Notes under the pieces: generated by a model | What the model was told of the DNA's origin: nothing | The model's input: the letters and a program-made list of their open reading frames with translations, nothing else | Database searches by the model: none | Source: Actinotalea caeni | GTDB taxonomy: Bacteria > Actinomycetota > Actinomycetes > Actinomycetales > Beutenbergiaceae | Length of the DNA: 64,000 nt | NCBI RefSeq assembly: GCF_009733795.1 | Contig: NZ_WNXX01000015.1 | Span: 23,389 to 87,388, forward strand | Reading direction: 5' to 3' | Translations under genes and position numbers: made by a program | Shown here: piece by piece, positions 9,429-17,342 of the stretch | Position numbering within the stretch: the first letter of the stretch is position 1 | How the letters are laid out: each line of letters begins with the position of its first letter

Positions 9429-9453
9429 CCGCGCCGCGGTGACCGTGGCGCGG
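9429..9453. terminator. Weak hairpin between convergent nudC and mrx1
   Basis: A 7-bp GC stem (ccgcgcc/ggcgcgg) with an 11-nt loop lies between two convergent genes. There is no T-tract, so termination is only a possibility. Confidence 0.3.
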
Positions 9454-9469
9454 CGGCGACCGATCGGTC

Positions 9470-9730
9470 TCAGCCCGCGAGGCGGGCCTGGACCTCCTTG
9501 AGCGAGGGGTTCGTCGCGGCGGAGCCGTCGGGGAACACCACGGTCGGCACCGTGCGGTTGCCGTCGTTGACCGACTCGACGAACGCGGCGGCGTCGGGGT
9601 GCTCCTCGATGTTGATCTCGGTGTAGTCGATGCCGGCCGAGCCGAGCTGCGCCTTGAGGCGCTGGCAGTAGCCGCACCACGTCGTCGAGTACATCGTGAT
9701 CGTGCCGGGCTCGGGTGCGGTGCTCGTCAT
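9470..9730 (-). CDS. mrx1: Mycoredoxin 1 (glutaredoxin-like, mycothiol-dependent)
   Basis: This 86-residue thioredoxin-fold protein carries the redox motif WCGYC, with cysteines at 19 and 22 and TVPTVVF as the cis-proline segment. Mycoredoxins reduce mycothiol-protein mixed disulfides in the actinobacterial cytoplasm, using mycothiol in place of glutathione. The start ATG at 9730 is preceded by a strong Shine-Dalgarno sequence (aggagg, 4 nt spacing), making it one of the minority of genes here with a clear ribosome binding site. The frame extends further upstream, but the shorter start matches the family length. It lies between nudC and uvrD2 in the conserved order seen in mycobacteria. Confidence 0.93.
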   Translation of the reverse strand: MTSTAPEPGTITMYSTTWCGYCQRLKAQLGSAGIDYTEINIEEHPDAAAFVESVNDGNRTVPTVVFPDGSAATNPSLKEVQARLAG

Positions 9731-9833
9731 CGGTCCTCCTGGTCTGCGGACGGTTCGTCGGTGTGCAACCGCGGTGGTCGTGCGGGTGTTCCCCAGCGGT
9801 GCCCGGGGCGCGCCGGGTGTCGGCGGAGCCTGC

Positions 9834-9839
9834 GAGAAT
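9834..9839 (+). promoter_or_regulatory. -10-like element GAGAAT (extended TGn) for uvrD2
   Basis: GAGAAT is preceded by TGC, giving an extended -10, and lies 8 nt before the ATG of uvrD2. The same hexamer recurs before the Lon-like protease gene at 16175. Confidence 0.45.
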
Positions 9840-9847
9840 CGCTGACG

Positions 9848-11905
9848 ATGTCCACGCCAGCGCCGAGCACCGCACGCGGGGCCGCCGCGACGGCGCCGCC
9901 GACCGTCGAGGAGCTCCTCGACCGCCTCGACCCCGACCAGCGTGAGGTGGCCACCACGCTCACCGGGCCGCTGTGCGTCCTCGCAGGCGCAGGCACCGGC
10001 AAGACGCGGGCGATCACCTACCGGATCGCCCACGGCGTGCTCAGCGGCCGCTACGACCCGCAGCGCGTGCTCGCGGTGACCTTCACGGCGCGCGCGGCGG
10101 GGGAGATGCGCTCACGGCTCCGCGACCTGGGCGTCGGTGGCGTGCAGGCCCGTACCTTCCACGCCGCGGCGCTGCGGCAGCTGTCCTACTTCTGGCCCAA
10201 GGCGGTCGGCGGCCAGGTGCCGCGGATCGTCGAGCACAAGGCCGGTCTGGTCGGCGAGGCGGCGGGCCGGCTCGGCCTCGCCAGCGACCGGCTCGCGATC
10301 CGCGACCTCGCCGGCGAGATCGAGTGGGCCAAGGTCAGCCTCGTCACGCCCGACGACTACGTCCGCGCCGCGACCGCCGCCGGGCGCGAGGGCGTCGCCG
10401 GCCACGACCTCACCACGATCTCGCGGCTGCTGTCGGTCTACGAGGACGCCAAGTCCGAGCGCGGCGTCATCGACTTCGAGGACGTGCTGCTGCTGACCGT
10501 CGGCATCCTCTCCGAGCGCGAGGACATCGCCGCGCAGGTGCGCGGCCAGTACCGGCACTTCGTCATCGACGAGTACCAGGACACCTCGCCGCTGCAGCAG
10601 CGGCTGCTGGAGCTGTGGCTCGGCGACCGTCAGGAGATCTGCGTCGTCGGCGACGTGTCGCAGACGATCTACTCGTTCACCGGCGCCACCCCGCGCTACC
10701 TCACCGAGTTCCGGCGGCGCTACCCCGACGCCGCGGTCGTGCGGCTCGTCCGGGACTACCGCAGCACGCCCCAGGTGGTCCGGCTCGCCAACGACGTGCT
10801 CGCCCGTGCGGGGAGGGCGCGGTCGAGCGCCGCGGTCGAGCTGGTCGCGGGCCGCCCGTCCGGGCCGCCGGTGACGTTCGACGTCTACGACGACGACGAG
10901 GCCGAGGCGCGCGGCGTCGCCACGAGGATCGCCGCGCTGCGGCGCTCGGGCGTGCCGGCGTCTCAGATCGCGGTGCTCTACCGCACCAACGCGCAGTCGC
11001 AGGTCGTGGAGCAGGCGCTCGGCGAGGCCGGCATCGGGTACCTCGTGCGCGGCGGTGAGCGGTTCTTCTCCCGGCCCGAGGTGCGCGACGCGATCGTGCT
11101 GCTGCGCGGCGGTGCACGCGCGCAGGTCGAGGGCACGATGCCCGAGCACGTGCGCGTGCTGCTCGAGGGCGCGGGCTGGCAGCCCGAGCCGCCCGCCGCG
11201 CGCGGCGCGGTCAGGGAGCGCTGGGAGTCCCTCAACGCGCTGGTGCAGCTCGCGGACTCGCTCCACGAGACGCGCGGTGCCGACATGACCGCGTTCGTCG
11301 AGGAGCTGCTCGAGCGGGCAGCCGCCCAGCACGCACCCGCGGTCGACGGCGTCACGCTCGCCTCCCTGCACGCCGCGAAGGGGCTGGAGTGGGACGCGGT
11401 GTTCCTCATCGGCGTCAGCGAGGGGCTGCTGCCGATCTCGCTCGCCGAGGGTGCCGACGCCGTCGCCGAGGAGCGCCGGCTGCTCTATGTCGGCATCACG
11501 CGCGCCCGCACGCACCTGACGCTGTCGTTCGCGCGCTCGCGCGCCGCGGGAGGCCGCGGCAGCCGGCGGCGCTCGCGGTTCCTCGAGGGCATCTGGCCGG
11601 AGGAGGGCAGCGGCGGCCGCCGCGTCGCGCGCGGCCCGCGCACCACGACCGCACCGACCACCCCCGACGACGTCGACGACGCGCTGCTGGAGCGGCTGCG
11701 GACCTGGCGCGCGCAGGTCGCCGACCGCATCGACAAGCCGGCCTTCGCCGTCCTGCACGACTCGACCCTGCTCGCGATCGCCGCCGCGCAGCCGCGCGAG
11801 CTGCGTCAGCTCGCGATCCTGCGCGGCGTCGGCCCGACGAAGCTGCAGGCCTACGGTGCCCAGATCCTCGCCGTCGTCCGCGGCGAGGAGCCCACGCTGG
11901 ACTGA
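9848..11905 (+). CDS. uvrD2: UvrD2-like superfamily 1 DNA helicase with C-terminal HRDC domain
   Basis: This 685-residue 3'-to-5' helicase has Walker A GAGTGKT at residues 47-53, DEYQDTS near residue 241, and the later motif LHAAKGLEWD. An HRDC nucleic-acid-binding domain occupies roughly residues 615-680 (contains ILRGVGPTKLQAYG). Mycobacterial UvrD2 joins helicase and HRDC through a four-cysteine element; here the linker is Arg/Gly/Thr-rich and contains no cysteine. The ATG at 9848 follows the extended -10-like TGCGAGAAT by 8 nt, so a leaderless or very short-leader transcript is likely. The frame is open upstream, but that would overlap the mrx1 start region. WhiB7 follows after a long leader. 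Confidence 0.9.
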   Translation: MSTPAPSTARGAAATAPPTVEELLDRLDPDQREVATTLTGPLCVLAGAGTGKTRAITYRIAHGVLSGRYDPQRVLAVTFTARAAGEMRSRLRDLGVGGVQARTFHAAALRQLSYFWPKAVGGQVPRIVEHKAGLVGEAAGRLGLASDRLAIRDLAGEIEWAKVSLVTPDDYVRAATAAGREGVAGHDLTTISRLLSVYEDAKSERGVIDFEDVLLLTVGILSEREDIAAQVRGQYRHFVIDEYQDTSPLQQRLLELWLGDRQEICVVGDVSQTIYSFTGATPRYLTEFRRRYPDAAVVRLVRDYRSTPQVVRLANDVLARAGRARSSAAVELVAGRPSGPPVTFDVYDDDEAEARGVATRIAALRRSGVPASQIAVLYRTNAQSQVVEQALGEAGIGYLVRGGERFFSRPEVRDAIVLLRGGARAQVEGTMPEHVRVLLEGAGWQPEPPAARGAVRERWESLNALVQLADSLHETRGADMTAFVEELLERAAAQHAPAVDGVTLASLHAAKGLEWDAVFLIGVSEGLLPISLAEGADAVAEERRLLYVGITRARTHLTLSFARSRAAGGRGSRRRSRFLEGIWPEEGSGGRRVARGPRTTTAPTTPDDVDDALLERLRTWRAQVADRIDKPAFAVLHDSTLLAIAAAQPRELRQLAILRGVGPTKLQAYGAQILAVVRGEEPTLD

Positions 11906-12058
11906 TCCGGACAGCCGCGCACCGGGCGGGCGAGGTCCGCGCGACGACCCGCCGACCGGACCCCGGTGCCGAGGGGTCGAGAGCTCGGGGAGCGGCCGGC
12001 GGGATCCGGACAACGATGCCGGCAGGAGGCCCTCGGAGCGGGCCGCAGAAACTTCCTG

Positions 12059-12107
12059 AAGAAAGTTCGAATAATTCCTTGGCGGCCTCGGAGGCGAGGT
12101 GTAACGT
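12059..12107 (+). promoter_or_regulatory. whiB7 promoter with AT-rich WhiB7-type box
   Basis: A -35 box TTGGCG (12079-12084) and -10 box TAACGT (12102-12107) are separated by exactly 17 nt. An A/T-rich block (12059-12078, with gaataattcc next to the -35) stands out in this GC-rich DNA. In mycobacteria and streptomycetes WhiB7 bound to the vegetative sigma factor recognises such an AT-rich patch just upstream of the -35 through its AT-hook. The layout therefore predicts autoregulation. Confidence 0.75.
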
Positions 12108-12183
12108 CTCTCCCGTTCTGTGAGTCGGACCTGGCCTAGCCAGCACAAGGGTCCCCGAGGTTGAAGGAGGTGGAATCGCTGTG

Positions 12184-12330
12184 ATGAAGGACTTCGTGGC
12201 CTGTGGCCTGGACGTCTTCGGTGCCGGCGTCTCCATCTCCGATGGGACCCGACCCTGGGGCAGCGGACCGCTGCCCACCGGAGGCGCCCGCGGCATCGCC
12301 CGCAGCGCCACCCCCGGCTCCGCTTCCTGA
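12184..12330 (+). CDS. whiB7 leader peptide uORF (48 aa)
   Basis: A small frame starts at ATG 12184 (or GTG 12181), with the strong Shine-Dalgarno aaggagg at 12164-12170, and ends in TGA at 12330. It encodes 48 residues beginning MKDFVACGLDVFGAG and rich in Gly, Ser and Pro. It lies between the promoter and whiB7, about 75 nt after the predicted transcription start. In known whiB7/wblC systems an upstream frame senses ribosome stalling by antibiotics and controls read-through into the regulator. Position, ribosome site and the downstream hairpin support that role here; the peptide sequence itself was not recognised. Confidence 0.7.
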   Translation: MKDFVACGLDVFGAGVSISDGTRPWGSGPLPTGGARGIARSATPGSAS

Positions 12331-12345
12331 CGCGCACCTCAGCGC

Positions 12346-12377
12346 TCAGCCGCGGAGCCACCCGAGCCCGCGGCTGA
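12346..12377 (+). terminator. Attenuator-type hairpin downstream of the whiB7 uORF
   Basis: A perfect 10-bp stem (TCAGCCGCGG / CCGCGGCTGA) with a 12-nt loop starts 15 nt after the uORF stop and lies 82 nt before the whiB7 start. A ribosome on the uORF would influence its folding. There is no T-tract, so it may act through Rho or an alternative structure. A smaller 5-bp stem lies at 12404-12419. Confidence 0.5.
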
Positions 12378-12458
12378 CGACCCGTCCCCGTCCACGACGA
12401 GGACCGGCCCTCCCGCCGGCCTGACCGGCTGACCGAACGAGTGCCTCAGGAGCACCCC

Positions 12459-12791
12459 GTGCAGTACACCTCACTTCTCGACTCCACCTCCGGGTCCGCG
12501 ACGAGCTGGCCGTCGCCGTCCGCGACCGCCGAGCCCGACCTGTCGCTGCCCTGCCAGCACCCCGACCACCTCGACCTCTGGTTCGCCGAGCGCGGCGACG
12601 ACGTCGAGCGGGCCAAGGCGCTCTGCGTCGACTGCCCGCTCAAGGCGCCGTGCCTCGCCGGTGCGCTCGAGCGCGGTGAGCCCTGGGGCGTCTGGGGCGG
12701 CGAGGTCTTCATCGACGGCCGCGTCGTCCCGCGCAAGCGGGGCCGGGGCCGGCCGCGCAAGGACGAGGCCGCGCGCTGGAACGCGGCGTGA
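12459..12791 (+). CDS. whiB7: WhiB7 transcriptional regulator (Fe-S, AT-hook)
   Basis: This 110-residue WhiB-family protein has four cluster cysteines (one in LPCQHP, one in ALCVDC position 1, then DCPLKAPC), the turn motif EPWGVWGGE, and a C-terminal AT-hook RGRGRPRK, which marks WhiB7 among WhiB paralogues. WhiB7 carries a redox-sensitive [4Fe-4S] cluster, binds the main sigma factor and activates intrinsic antibiotic-resistance genes. The frame opens at GTG 12441, but GTG 12459 has AGGAG 6 nt upstream and 12441 has no ribosome site, so I chose 12459. The long leader with uORF and the AT-rich promoter imply induction by translation inhibitors and autoactivation. Confidence 0.93.
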   Translation: MQYTSLLDSTSGSATSWPSPSATAEPDLSLPCQHPDHLDLWFAERGDDVERAKALCVDCPLKAPCLAGALERGEPWGVWGGEVFIDGRVVPRKRGRGRPRKDEAARWNAA

Positions 12792-12826
12792 CCCTCGGAC
12801 GCAGACCCTCCACCACCACCAGCTCG

Positions 12827-13912
12827 TCACGACGGCCGGGATCGACCATCGATCCCGGCCGTCGTGCTGCTCGGACTCTCCTCGGTCTCGGGCCGCACGG
12901 CCTCGGCGGCCGTCTCGGTGGGGTCGACCCCACCGCACCCGCACGCCGGGTGCACCGCCCACTCGCGGTAGCGCGGCAGCGGGTACGTCGCGCTCACCTC
13001 GAGGGACGCCGACGCGAGGAGCACGCCGCGGCCGTCGACGACGGCGAGCGCCTGGTGCGCCGCCACTGCGGCCGCGAGCCAGCCGAGCGAGGTCTCCACG
13101 CCGGTCGGCGGGCTGCCGGTCAGCTGCGTGGCGACCGCGGGCCAGCGAGGGTCGTCGTCGGTGCGGTGCAGGTCGAGGCATCGCAGGCACGGTCCCTGCC
13201 CGGGCCGCACGAGGGGGCCGACGACGACGTCGAGCTCGCGCACGAGCACCGGCAGGTGCGGCAGGTCGTCGCGCACCAGCGGCCGCACGACCACCGGGTC
13301 GACCGCGCCGTGCGCGACGAGCACGACCAGGTCCGGCCGGGTACCGGCGGGCGCGGTGAGCGCCGTCATCGGTGACCCGGCGCGCAGCAGCCGGAACGCC
13401 TGCTGCCGCCGCGGGTGTCCGAGGTCGCTGCCGCGGTAGCCGTCGGGGGCGAGGTCGTCGAGGCCCACCACCGCGTCGTCCTCGAGCAGCAGTCGGCCGA
13501 CCCCCGCCTGCGCGAGGATGCGCGCGACCCGCAGCCCGAGCAGGTCGAGGCCGCGCACGAGCACGCAGGCCTCGCCCCGGCGCAGCGGTCGCGGGTGACC
13601 GGCGACCTCGGCCAGGTGCCAGTAGCGGTCGTCGGGGCCGTCGAGGAGCGGCGGCTGCGTCACCAGCAGGCCGGTCCCCGCGAGCCGGTCGAGCAGCCGG
13701 CGCACCGGGGCGCGGCCGACGCCCAGCTCGCGCGCGTAGACGTCGAGGTCGGGCTCGCCGCCCAGTCGCGGCAGCTGCTCCAGCAGCCCTTGCTCGACCG
13801 GGTCGAGGCCGTCGACGACGACGGCGCAGCGCGGGTCGACACCGATCTGCGACTCGCCGGGCCGCCGCCAGAACACCTGCGCACCCGGCCGCAGGTAGCG
13901 ACGTTGTGCCAT
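12827..13912 (-). CDS. ThiF/E1-like protein, cyclodehydratase-type fold
   Basis: This 361-residue protein resembles the E1-like (ThiF/MoeB) part of azole cyclodehydratases. An N-terminal winged-helix-like region (about residues 20-90) is followed by a Rossmann-like segment VLVRGLDLLGLRVARIL near residue 115, where the usual GxGxxG is broken. Zinc-type cysteines occur as CLRC near 240 and CGCG near 322. It sits in the same position as the ThiF-like gene in mycobacteria (Rv3196 as I recall). No precursor peptide, YcaO or oxidase gene is nearby, so a stand-alone role is likely and the reaction is unknown. Its ATG at 13912 gives a family-like N-terminus. The final codons lie within the shared terminator hairpin. 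Confidence 0.7.
   Translation of the reverse strand: MAQRRYLRPGAQVFWRRPGESQIGVDPRCAVVVDGLDPVEQGLLEQLPRLGGEPDLDVYARELGVGRAPVRRLLDRLAGTGLLVTQPPLLDGPDDRYWHLAEVAGHPRPLRRGEACVLVRGLDLLGLRVARILAQAGVGRLLLEDDAVVGLDDLAPDGYRGSDLGHPRRQQAFRLLRAGSPMTALTAPAGTRPDLVVLVAHGAVDPVVVRPLVRDDLPHLPVLVRELDVVVGPLVRPGQGPCLRCLDLHRTDDDPRWPAVATQLTGSPPTGVETSLGWLAAAVAAHQALAVVDGRGVLLASASLEVSATYPLPRYREWAVHPACGCGGVDPTETAAEAVRPETEESPSSTTAGIDGRSRPS
12828..12866. terminator. Bidirectional terminator between whiB7 and the ThiF-like gene
   Basis: An 18-bp perfect stem with a 3-nt loop (cca) lies between two convergent genes. Its left arm overlaps the stop codon of the minus-strand gene at 12827-12829, and its arms encode the last residues of that protein. 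It can serve both directions, though there is no long T-run. Confidence 0.8.
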
Positions 13913-14003
13913 CGACGCAGCGTGGCACGCGGGCGGCCGCCGTGGCGCGCGGGTCCGTCTGGTTGTGGACAACCCGGTGCGCGACGCCGTCGGTGGTCGC
14001 TGC

Positions 14004-14009
14004 GATACT
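14004..14009 (+). promoter_or_regulatory. -10-like element GATACT (extended TGC) for the YgjP-like peptidase
   Basis: TGCGATACT ends 6 nt before the GTG at 14016, the leaderless spacing seen throughout the window. Confidence 0.45.
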
Positions 14010-14015
14010 CCTTCG

Positions 14016-14648
14016 GTGCCGACCTCTCCGCCGTCCCGCGACCCCGCCGGGTCAGGTGTCGACGTCGAGGTGAGGCGCAGCGCGCGCCGCCGGCGCACCG
14101 TGTCGGCGTTCCGCGAGAACGGCCGTCTGGTCGTGGCGATCCCCGCGCGCTTCACGCGTGCGGAGGAGGAGCGCTGGGTCGCGGAGATGACGCGGCGTGT
14201 GCTCGCGAAGGAGGGGCGACGTCGTCCGTCCGACGAGGACCTGGCCGCGCGCGCGGAGCGGCTCGCCGCCGCCTATCTGCCGCCCGGTGTGCGACCGCGG
14301 TCGATCCGCTGGGTCACGAACCAGGGCCGGCGCTGGGGCTCGTGCACCCCGACCACCGGGACGATCCGGCTCTCGCACCGCCTGCAGGGCATGCCGGACT
14401 GGGTCGTCGACTACGTGGTGCTGCACGAGCTCGCGCACCTCGTGGTCTCCGGGCACGGCCCGGAGTTCTGGGCGATCGTCGAGGCCTACCCGCGCACCGA
14501 GCGCGCCCGGGGCTTCCTGCACGGCGTCGCGCACCGCGACGCCGAGGGCGAGGGGGCCGACGGGGCCGACGGGACCGACGCCGACGGCGACGACGTGGAC
14601 GACGGCGACGACCTGGACGGCGTGGGGGAGGACCCCGCGCTGTTCTGA
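14016..14648 (+). CDS. YgjP-like M48 family metallopeptidase (DUF45)
   Basis: The 210-residue protein has the gluzincin-like motif HELAHLVVSGHGPEFW near residues 137-152, where HExxH and a downstream glutamate bind zinc. The preceding RRWGSCTPTTGTIRLS is diagnostic of the YgjP/DUF45 group. The C-terminal about 35 residues are a highly acidic, Gly/Asp-rich tail that looks like a local expansion of a GAC/GGC repeat. Members are soluble, single-domain cytoplasmic peptidases with unknown substrates. The GTG start lies 6 nt after a TGCGATACT element, so the mRNA is probably leaderless. It is convergent with the DUF2342 gene, with 30 bp between them. Confidence 0.85.
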   Translation: MPTSPPSRDPAGSGVDVEVRRSARRRRTVSAFRENGRLVVAIPARFTRAEEERWVAEMTRRVLAKEGRRRPSDEDLAARAERLAAAYLPPGVRPRSIRWVTNQGRRWGSCTPTTGTIRLSHRLQGMPDWVVDYVVLHELAHLVVSGHGPEFWAIVEAYPRTERARGFLHGVAHRDAEGEGADGADGTDADGDDVDDGDDLDGVGEDPALF

Positions 14649-14678
14649 GCAGCCGCGACGGCGCGCCGCCCTGCCCCG

Positions 14679-16076
14679 CTACTCGGCGGGGTTCTCCTTG
14701 GGCGCCTCGTCGTCGTCGACGCCGCCGAGGATCGCCTCGAGAGCGGCGTCGAGGTCGGCGTCGATCTCGTCCGAGCTCGCGCGCCGGTCGAGGAAGAGCT
14801 CCGGTGCGTCGAGGTCCTCGGCGGTGGGGAAGAGGTCGAGCTGGGACCACAGCTCGTCACGGCCGCTGATGCCGCGCTCGCGCGCGACGATCGACCACAG
14901 CCGCGCTGCGTCGCGTGCCCGGCGCGGTCGCAGCTCGAGTCCGACCAGCTGCTTGAACGTGTCCTCGGCGGGGCCGCCGGCAGCGCGTCGGCGGCGCAGC
15001 ATCTCGCGCAGCGGCACCGCGTGCGGCAGGTGCGGCGCGACGGCGGCAGCCGTCACCTCCTCGACCCAGCCCTCGACGAGCGCGAGCGCGGTCTCCAGGC
15101 GGACCAGCGCGCGCTCCTGCTCGGGGGTGCGCTGCGGGGCGAAGATGCCCTCGCTCAGCGCTCCGCGCAGCTGGTCGACGTCGGTCGGGTCGATCGACCG
15201 GACCGCCTCCTCCATCTGCTCGGCGTCGATCTCGATGCCGCGCGCGTAGGCGTCGACGGCACCGAGCAGGTGCGCGCGCAGCCACGGCACGTGCGCGAAC
15301 AGCCGCGCGTGGGCCGCCTCGCGCACCGCGAGCACGTGCCAGACCTCGTCGACCTCGACGTCGAGACCCTCCGCGAACTCCTCGATGTTCGCCGGCACCA
15401 GCAGCAGACCCGGCTCGCGCAGCAGCGGCAGCCCGGTGTCGGTGCCGCCGAACACCTCCTTCGAGAGCGTGCCCGCTGCCTGGCCGACCTGCATCGCGAA
15501 CCCGAGCCGACCGAGGCGCGTGACGAGACGCCCGAGCTCCATGCCGGGCACGGCCGGGCCGAGCTCCTCGGGCAGCCCACCACCGGGGCCGAGCTGCTCG
15601 GCGAGGACGGAGGACAGCGCATCGGCGACCGAGACCCCGATCGGGTCGGCGACGTCGCGCCACGTCGGCAGCGTCCGCTCGACCCACTCGGCCCGCGACG
15701 CCGCGATCTGGGGACCGCCCGAGGGCGGCAGGTCGGTCGCGGCGTCCAGCCAGAGGTCGGCGACGGTCAGCACCGAGCGGACCTTGGCGGCCTCGGCGGC
15801 CGAGACGCTCGGGTCGCCGCCCGCGTGCGCGACCTGGCGCGCGACGTCGTGGGCGAACCGCCAGTCGGACTCGCCGCCGTCGTCGGAGCTGAGGATGCGC
15901 TGCATCTGCGAGATCGCTGCGGCGAGCGCCTGCGGGTTGGCCGCCAGCCCGGAGGCCTTCGCCCACTCGGCTGGATCGGCGCCGCTGGCCTCCAGCGCGC
16001 GCATCGCCTCCTCGGCTGCCTCGGGGCCCAGCAGGGACTCGAGCATCCGGCGCCACTCGTCGCGGTCGGGGTCCAT
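14679..16076 (-). CDS. Zinc-dependent metalloprotease-like protein (DUF2342 / Zincin_2)
   Basis: This 465-residue actinobacterial family protein carries the conserved segment REAAHARLFAHVPWL near the middle, which resembles a zincin active-site helix, and a GGTDTGLPL motif. It is the counterpart of mycobacterial Rv3195 in the same gene neighbourhood. Some relatives are annotated as coenzyme F420 biosynthesis-associated, but no F420 gene is nearby. The frame opens at 16112, but the ATG at 16076 has the -10-like TACCGT (16083-16088 on the minus strand) 6 nt upstream. It is divergent from the Lon-like protease gene. Function is unproven; membrane segments are absent. Confidence 0.8.
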   Translation of the reverse strand: MDPDRDEWRRMLESLLGPEAAEEAMRALEASGADPAEWAKASGLAANPQALAAAISQMQRILSSDDGGESDWRFAHDVARQVAHAGGDPSVSAAEAAKVRSVLTVADLWLDAATDLPPSGGPQIAASRAEWVERTLPTWRDVADPIGVSVADALSSVLAEQLGPGGGLPEELGPAVPGMELGRLVTRLGRLGFAMQVGQAAGTLSKEVFGGTDTGLPLLREPGLLLVPANIEEFAEGLDVEVDEVWHVLAVREAAHARLFAHVPWLRAHLLGAVDAYARGIEIDAEQMEEAVRSIDPTDVDQLRGALSEGIFAPQRTPEQERALVRLETALALVEGWVEEVTAAAVAPHLPHAVPLREMLRRRRAAGGPAEDTFKQLVGLELRPRRARDAARLWSIVARERGISGRDELWSQLDLFPTAEDLDAPELFLDRRASSDEIDADLDAALEAILGGVDDDEAPKENPAE

Positions 16077-16174
16077 CGCTTCACGGTACGCGGAGCGCGG
16101 CCGCGTGAGCACGCGCGGAGGCCGCCGGTTCGCTCAGGGCGCACACGTGTGCCGCGACGCGCCCGCCGTCGGGT

Positions 16175-16180
16175 GAGAAT
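16175..16180 (+). promoter_or_regulatory. -10-like element GAGAAT for the PDZ/Lon-like protease
   Basis: GAGAAT ends 7 nt before the ATG at 16188. The divergent DUF2342 gene has its own -10-like TACCGT about 90 bp away. Confidence 0.45.
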
Positions 16181-16187
16181 GGGCACC

Positions 16188-17282
16188 ATGGCGACCCCCA
16201 CCCTCCGTGCGCGTCTCGCCGACCGTGGGGTCTCGCCCCGTCTCGTCACGATGGCGGTCGCGGCGCTCGCGACGTTCTCGCTCATGCTCGTGACGATGCT
16301 GCTGCCGGTGCCCTACGCGGTGCAGGCGCCGGGCCCGGTGATCGACACGCTCGGCGACGTCGACGGCGTCGAGCTCATCCACATCGAGGGCACCGAGACG
16401 TACGAGACCTCGGGCGCGCTGCAGCTGACGACGGTCACGACCGCCGGAGGGCCGGGCTACCCGGTCGACTCGGGCGGCGTCATCCGCGGCTGGCTGTCGC
16501 CGACGACGACGGTCGCGCCGGTCGAGCTGTTCTTCGACCCGGGCCAGAGCCAGGACGAGATCGACCAGACCTCGGCGCAGCAGATGATCTCCTCGCAGCA
16601 GAACGCGACGGTCGCCGCACTGACCGAGCTGGGCTACGACGTGCCCGCCGAGCTGACCGTGGTCGGCACCCAGCAGGGCTCGGGCGCCGACGGCGTCGCG
16701 CAGGACGGCGACCGCATCGTCGGGATCGTCGCCGGCGACGAGGAGGTCGAGGTCGTCACCTTCGCCGACCTCGCGGACGTGCTCGCCGCGACACCGCCGG
16801 GCAGCACCGTCGACCTCGTCGTCGACCGCGACGGGGAGCGGGTGGCGCTGCCCGTCGTCACCGGTGACGACGGCCGCGGCGGCAGCGTGCTGGGCGTGTT
16901 CCTCGACGGCGAGTTCGACTACCCGGTCGACGTCCGGATCCAGATCGAGAACGTCGGCGGGCCCAGCGCCGGCACGATGTTCGCGCTCGGGATCATCGAC
17001 ATGCTGACCCCGGGGGAGATGACCGGCGGCCACAACGTCGCCGGCACCGGCACCGTGAGCCTCGGCGGCCTCGTCGGTGCGATCGGCGGCATCCAGCAGA
17101 AGATGGCCGGCGCCCGGGCCGCCGACGCCGAGTACTTCCTCGCCCCGCTCGCCAACTGCGGCGAGGTCGTCGGCCACGTCCCGGCAGGGCTGCGGGTCGT
17201 CGCGGTGTCGACGCTCGCCGAGGCCCGCGCCGCCGTCGAGGCGATCGGCGCCGGCGACACCGCCGACCTCCCCACCTGCTGA
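16188..17282 (+). CDS. Membrane-anchored PDZ and Lon-like serine protease (YlbL family)
   Basis: This 364-residue protein has one N-terminal transmembrane segment (about residues 20-42), then an extracytoplasmic region, a PDZ domain (about 140-215) and a C-terminal Lon-type protease domain. The catalytic dyad is visible as Ser260 in GGPSAGTMFA and Lys305 in GGIQQKMAGA. It corresponds to the Rv3194c-type protein that lies between UPF0182 and DUF2342 in mycobacteria. YlbL-like proteases are implicated in envelope quality control. The ATG start is preceded at 7 nt by GAGAAT. Downstream lies a dense repeat region before the next, convergent gene. Confidence 0.9.
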   Translation: MATPTLRARLADRGVSPRLVTMAVAALATFSLMLVTMLLPVPYAVQAPGPVIDTLGDVDGVELIHIEGTETYETSGALQLTTVTTAGGPGYPVDSGGVIRGWLSPTTTVAPVELFFDPGQSQDEIDQTSAQQMISSQQNATVAALTELGYDVPAELTVVGTQQGSGADGVAQDGDRIVGIVAGDEEVEVVTFADLADVLAATPPGSTVDLVVDRDGERVALPVVTGDDGRGGSVLGVFLDGEFDYPVDVRIQIENVGGPSAGTMFALGIIDMLTPGEMTGGHNVAGTGTVSLGGLVGAIGGIQQKMAGARAADAEYFLAPLANCGEVVGHVPAGLRVVAVSTLAEARAAVEAIGAGDTADLPTC

Positions 17283-17342
17283 GGTCGCACCCCTCCCGCC
17301 CTCGGCCGAGACGGACGCGAGCGACACCCGACGGGGTCGAGA

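Noticed and set aside
12827..13912. Azole (TOMM) natural-product cluster around the ThiF-like gene
   Set aside because: No YcaO, dehydrogenase, transporter or precursor peptide gene was found within the surrounding several kilobases.
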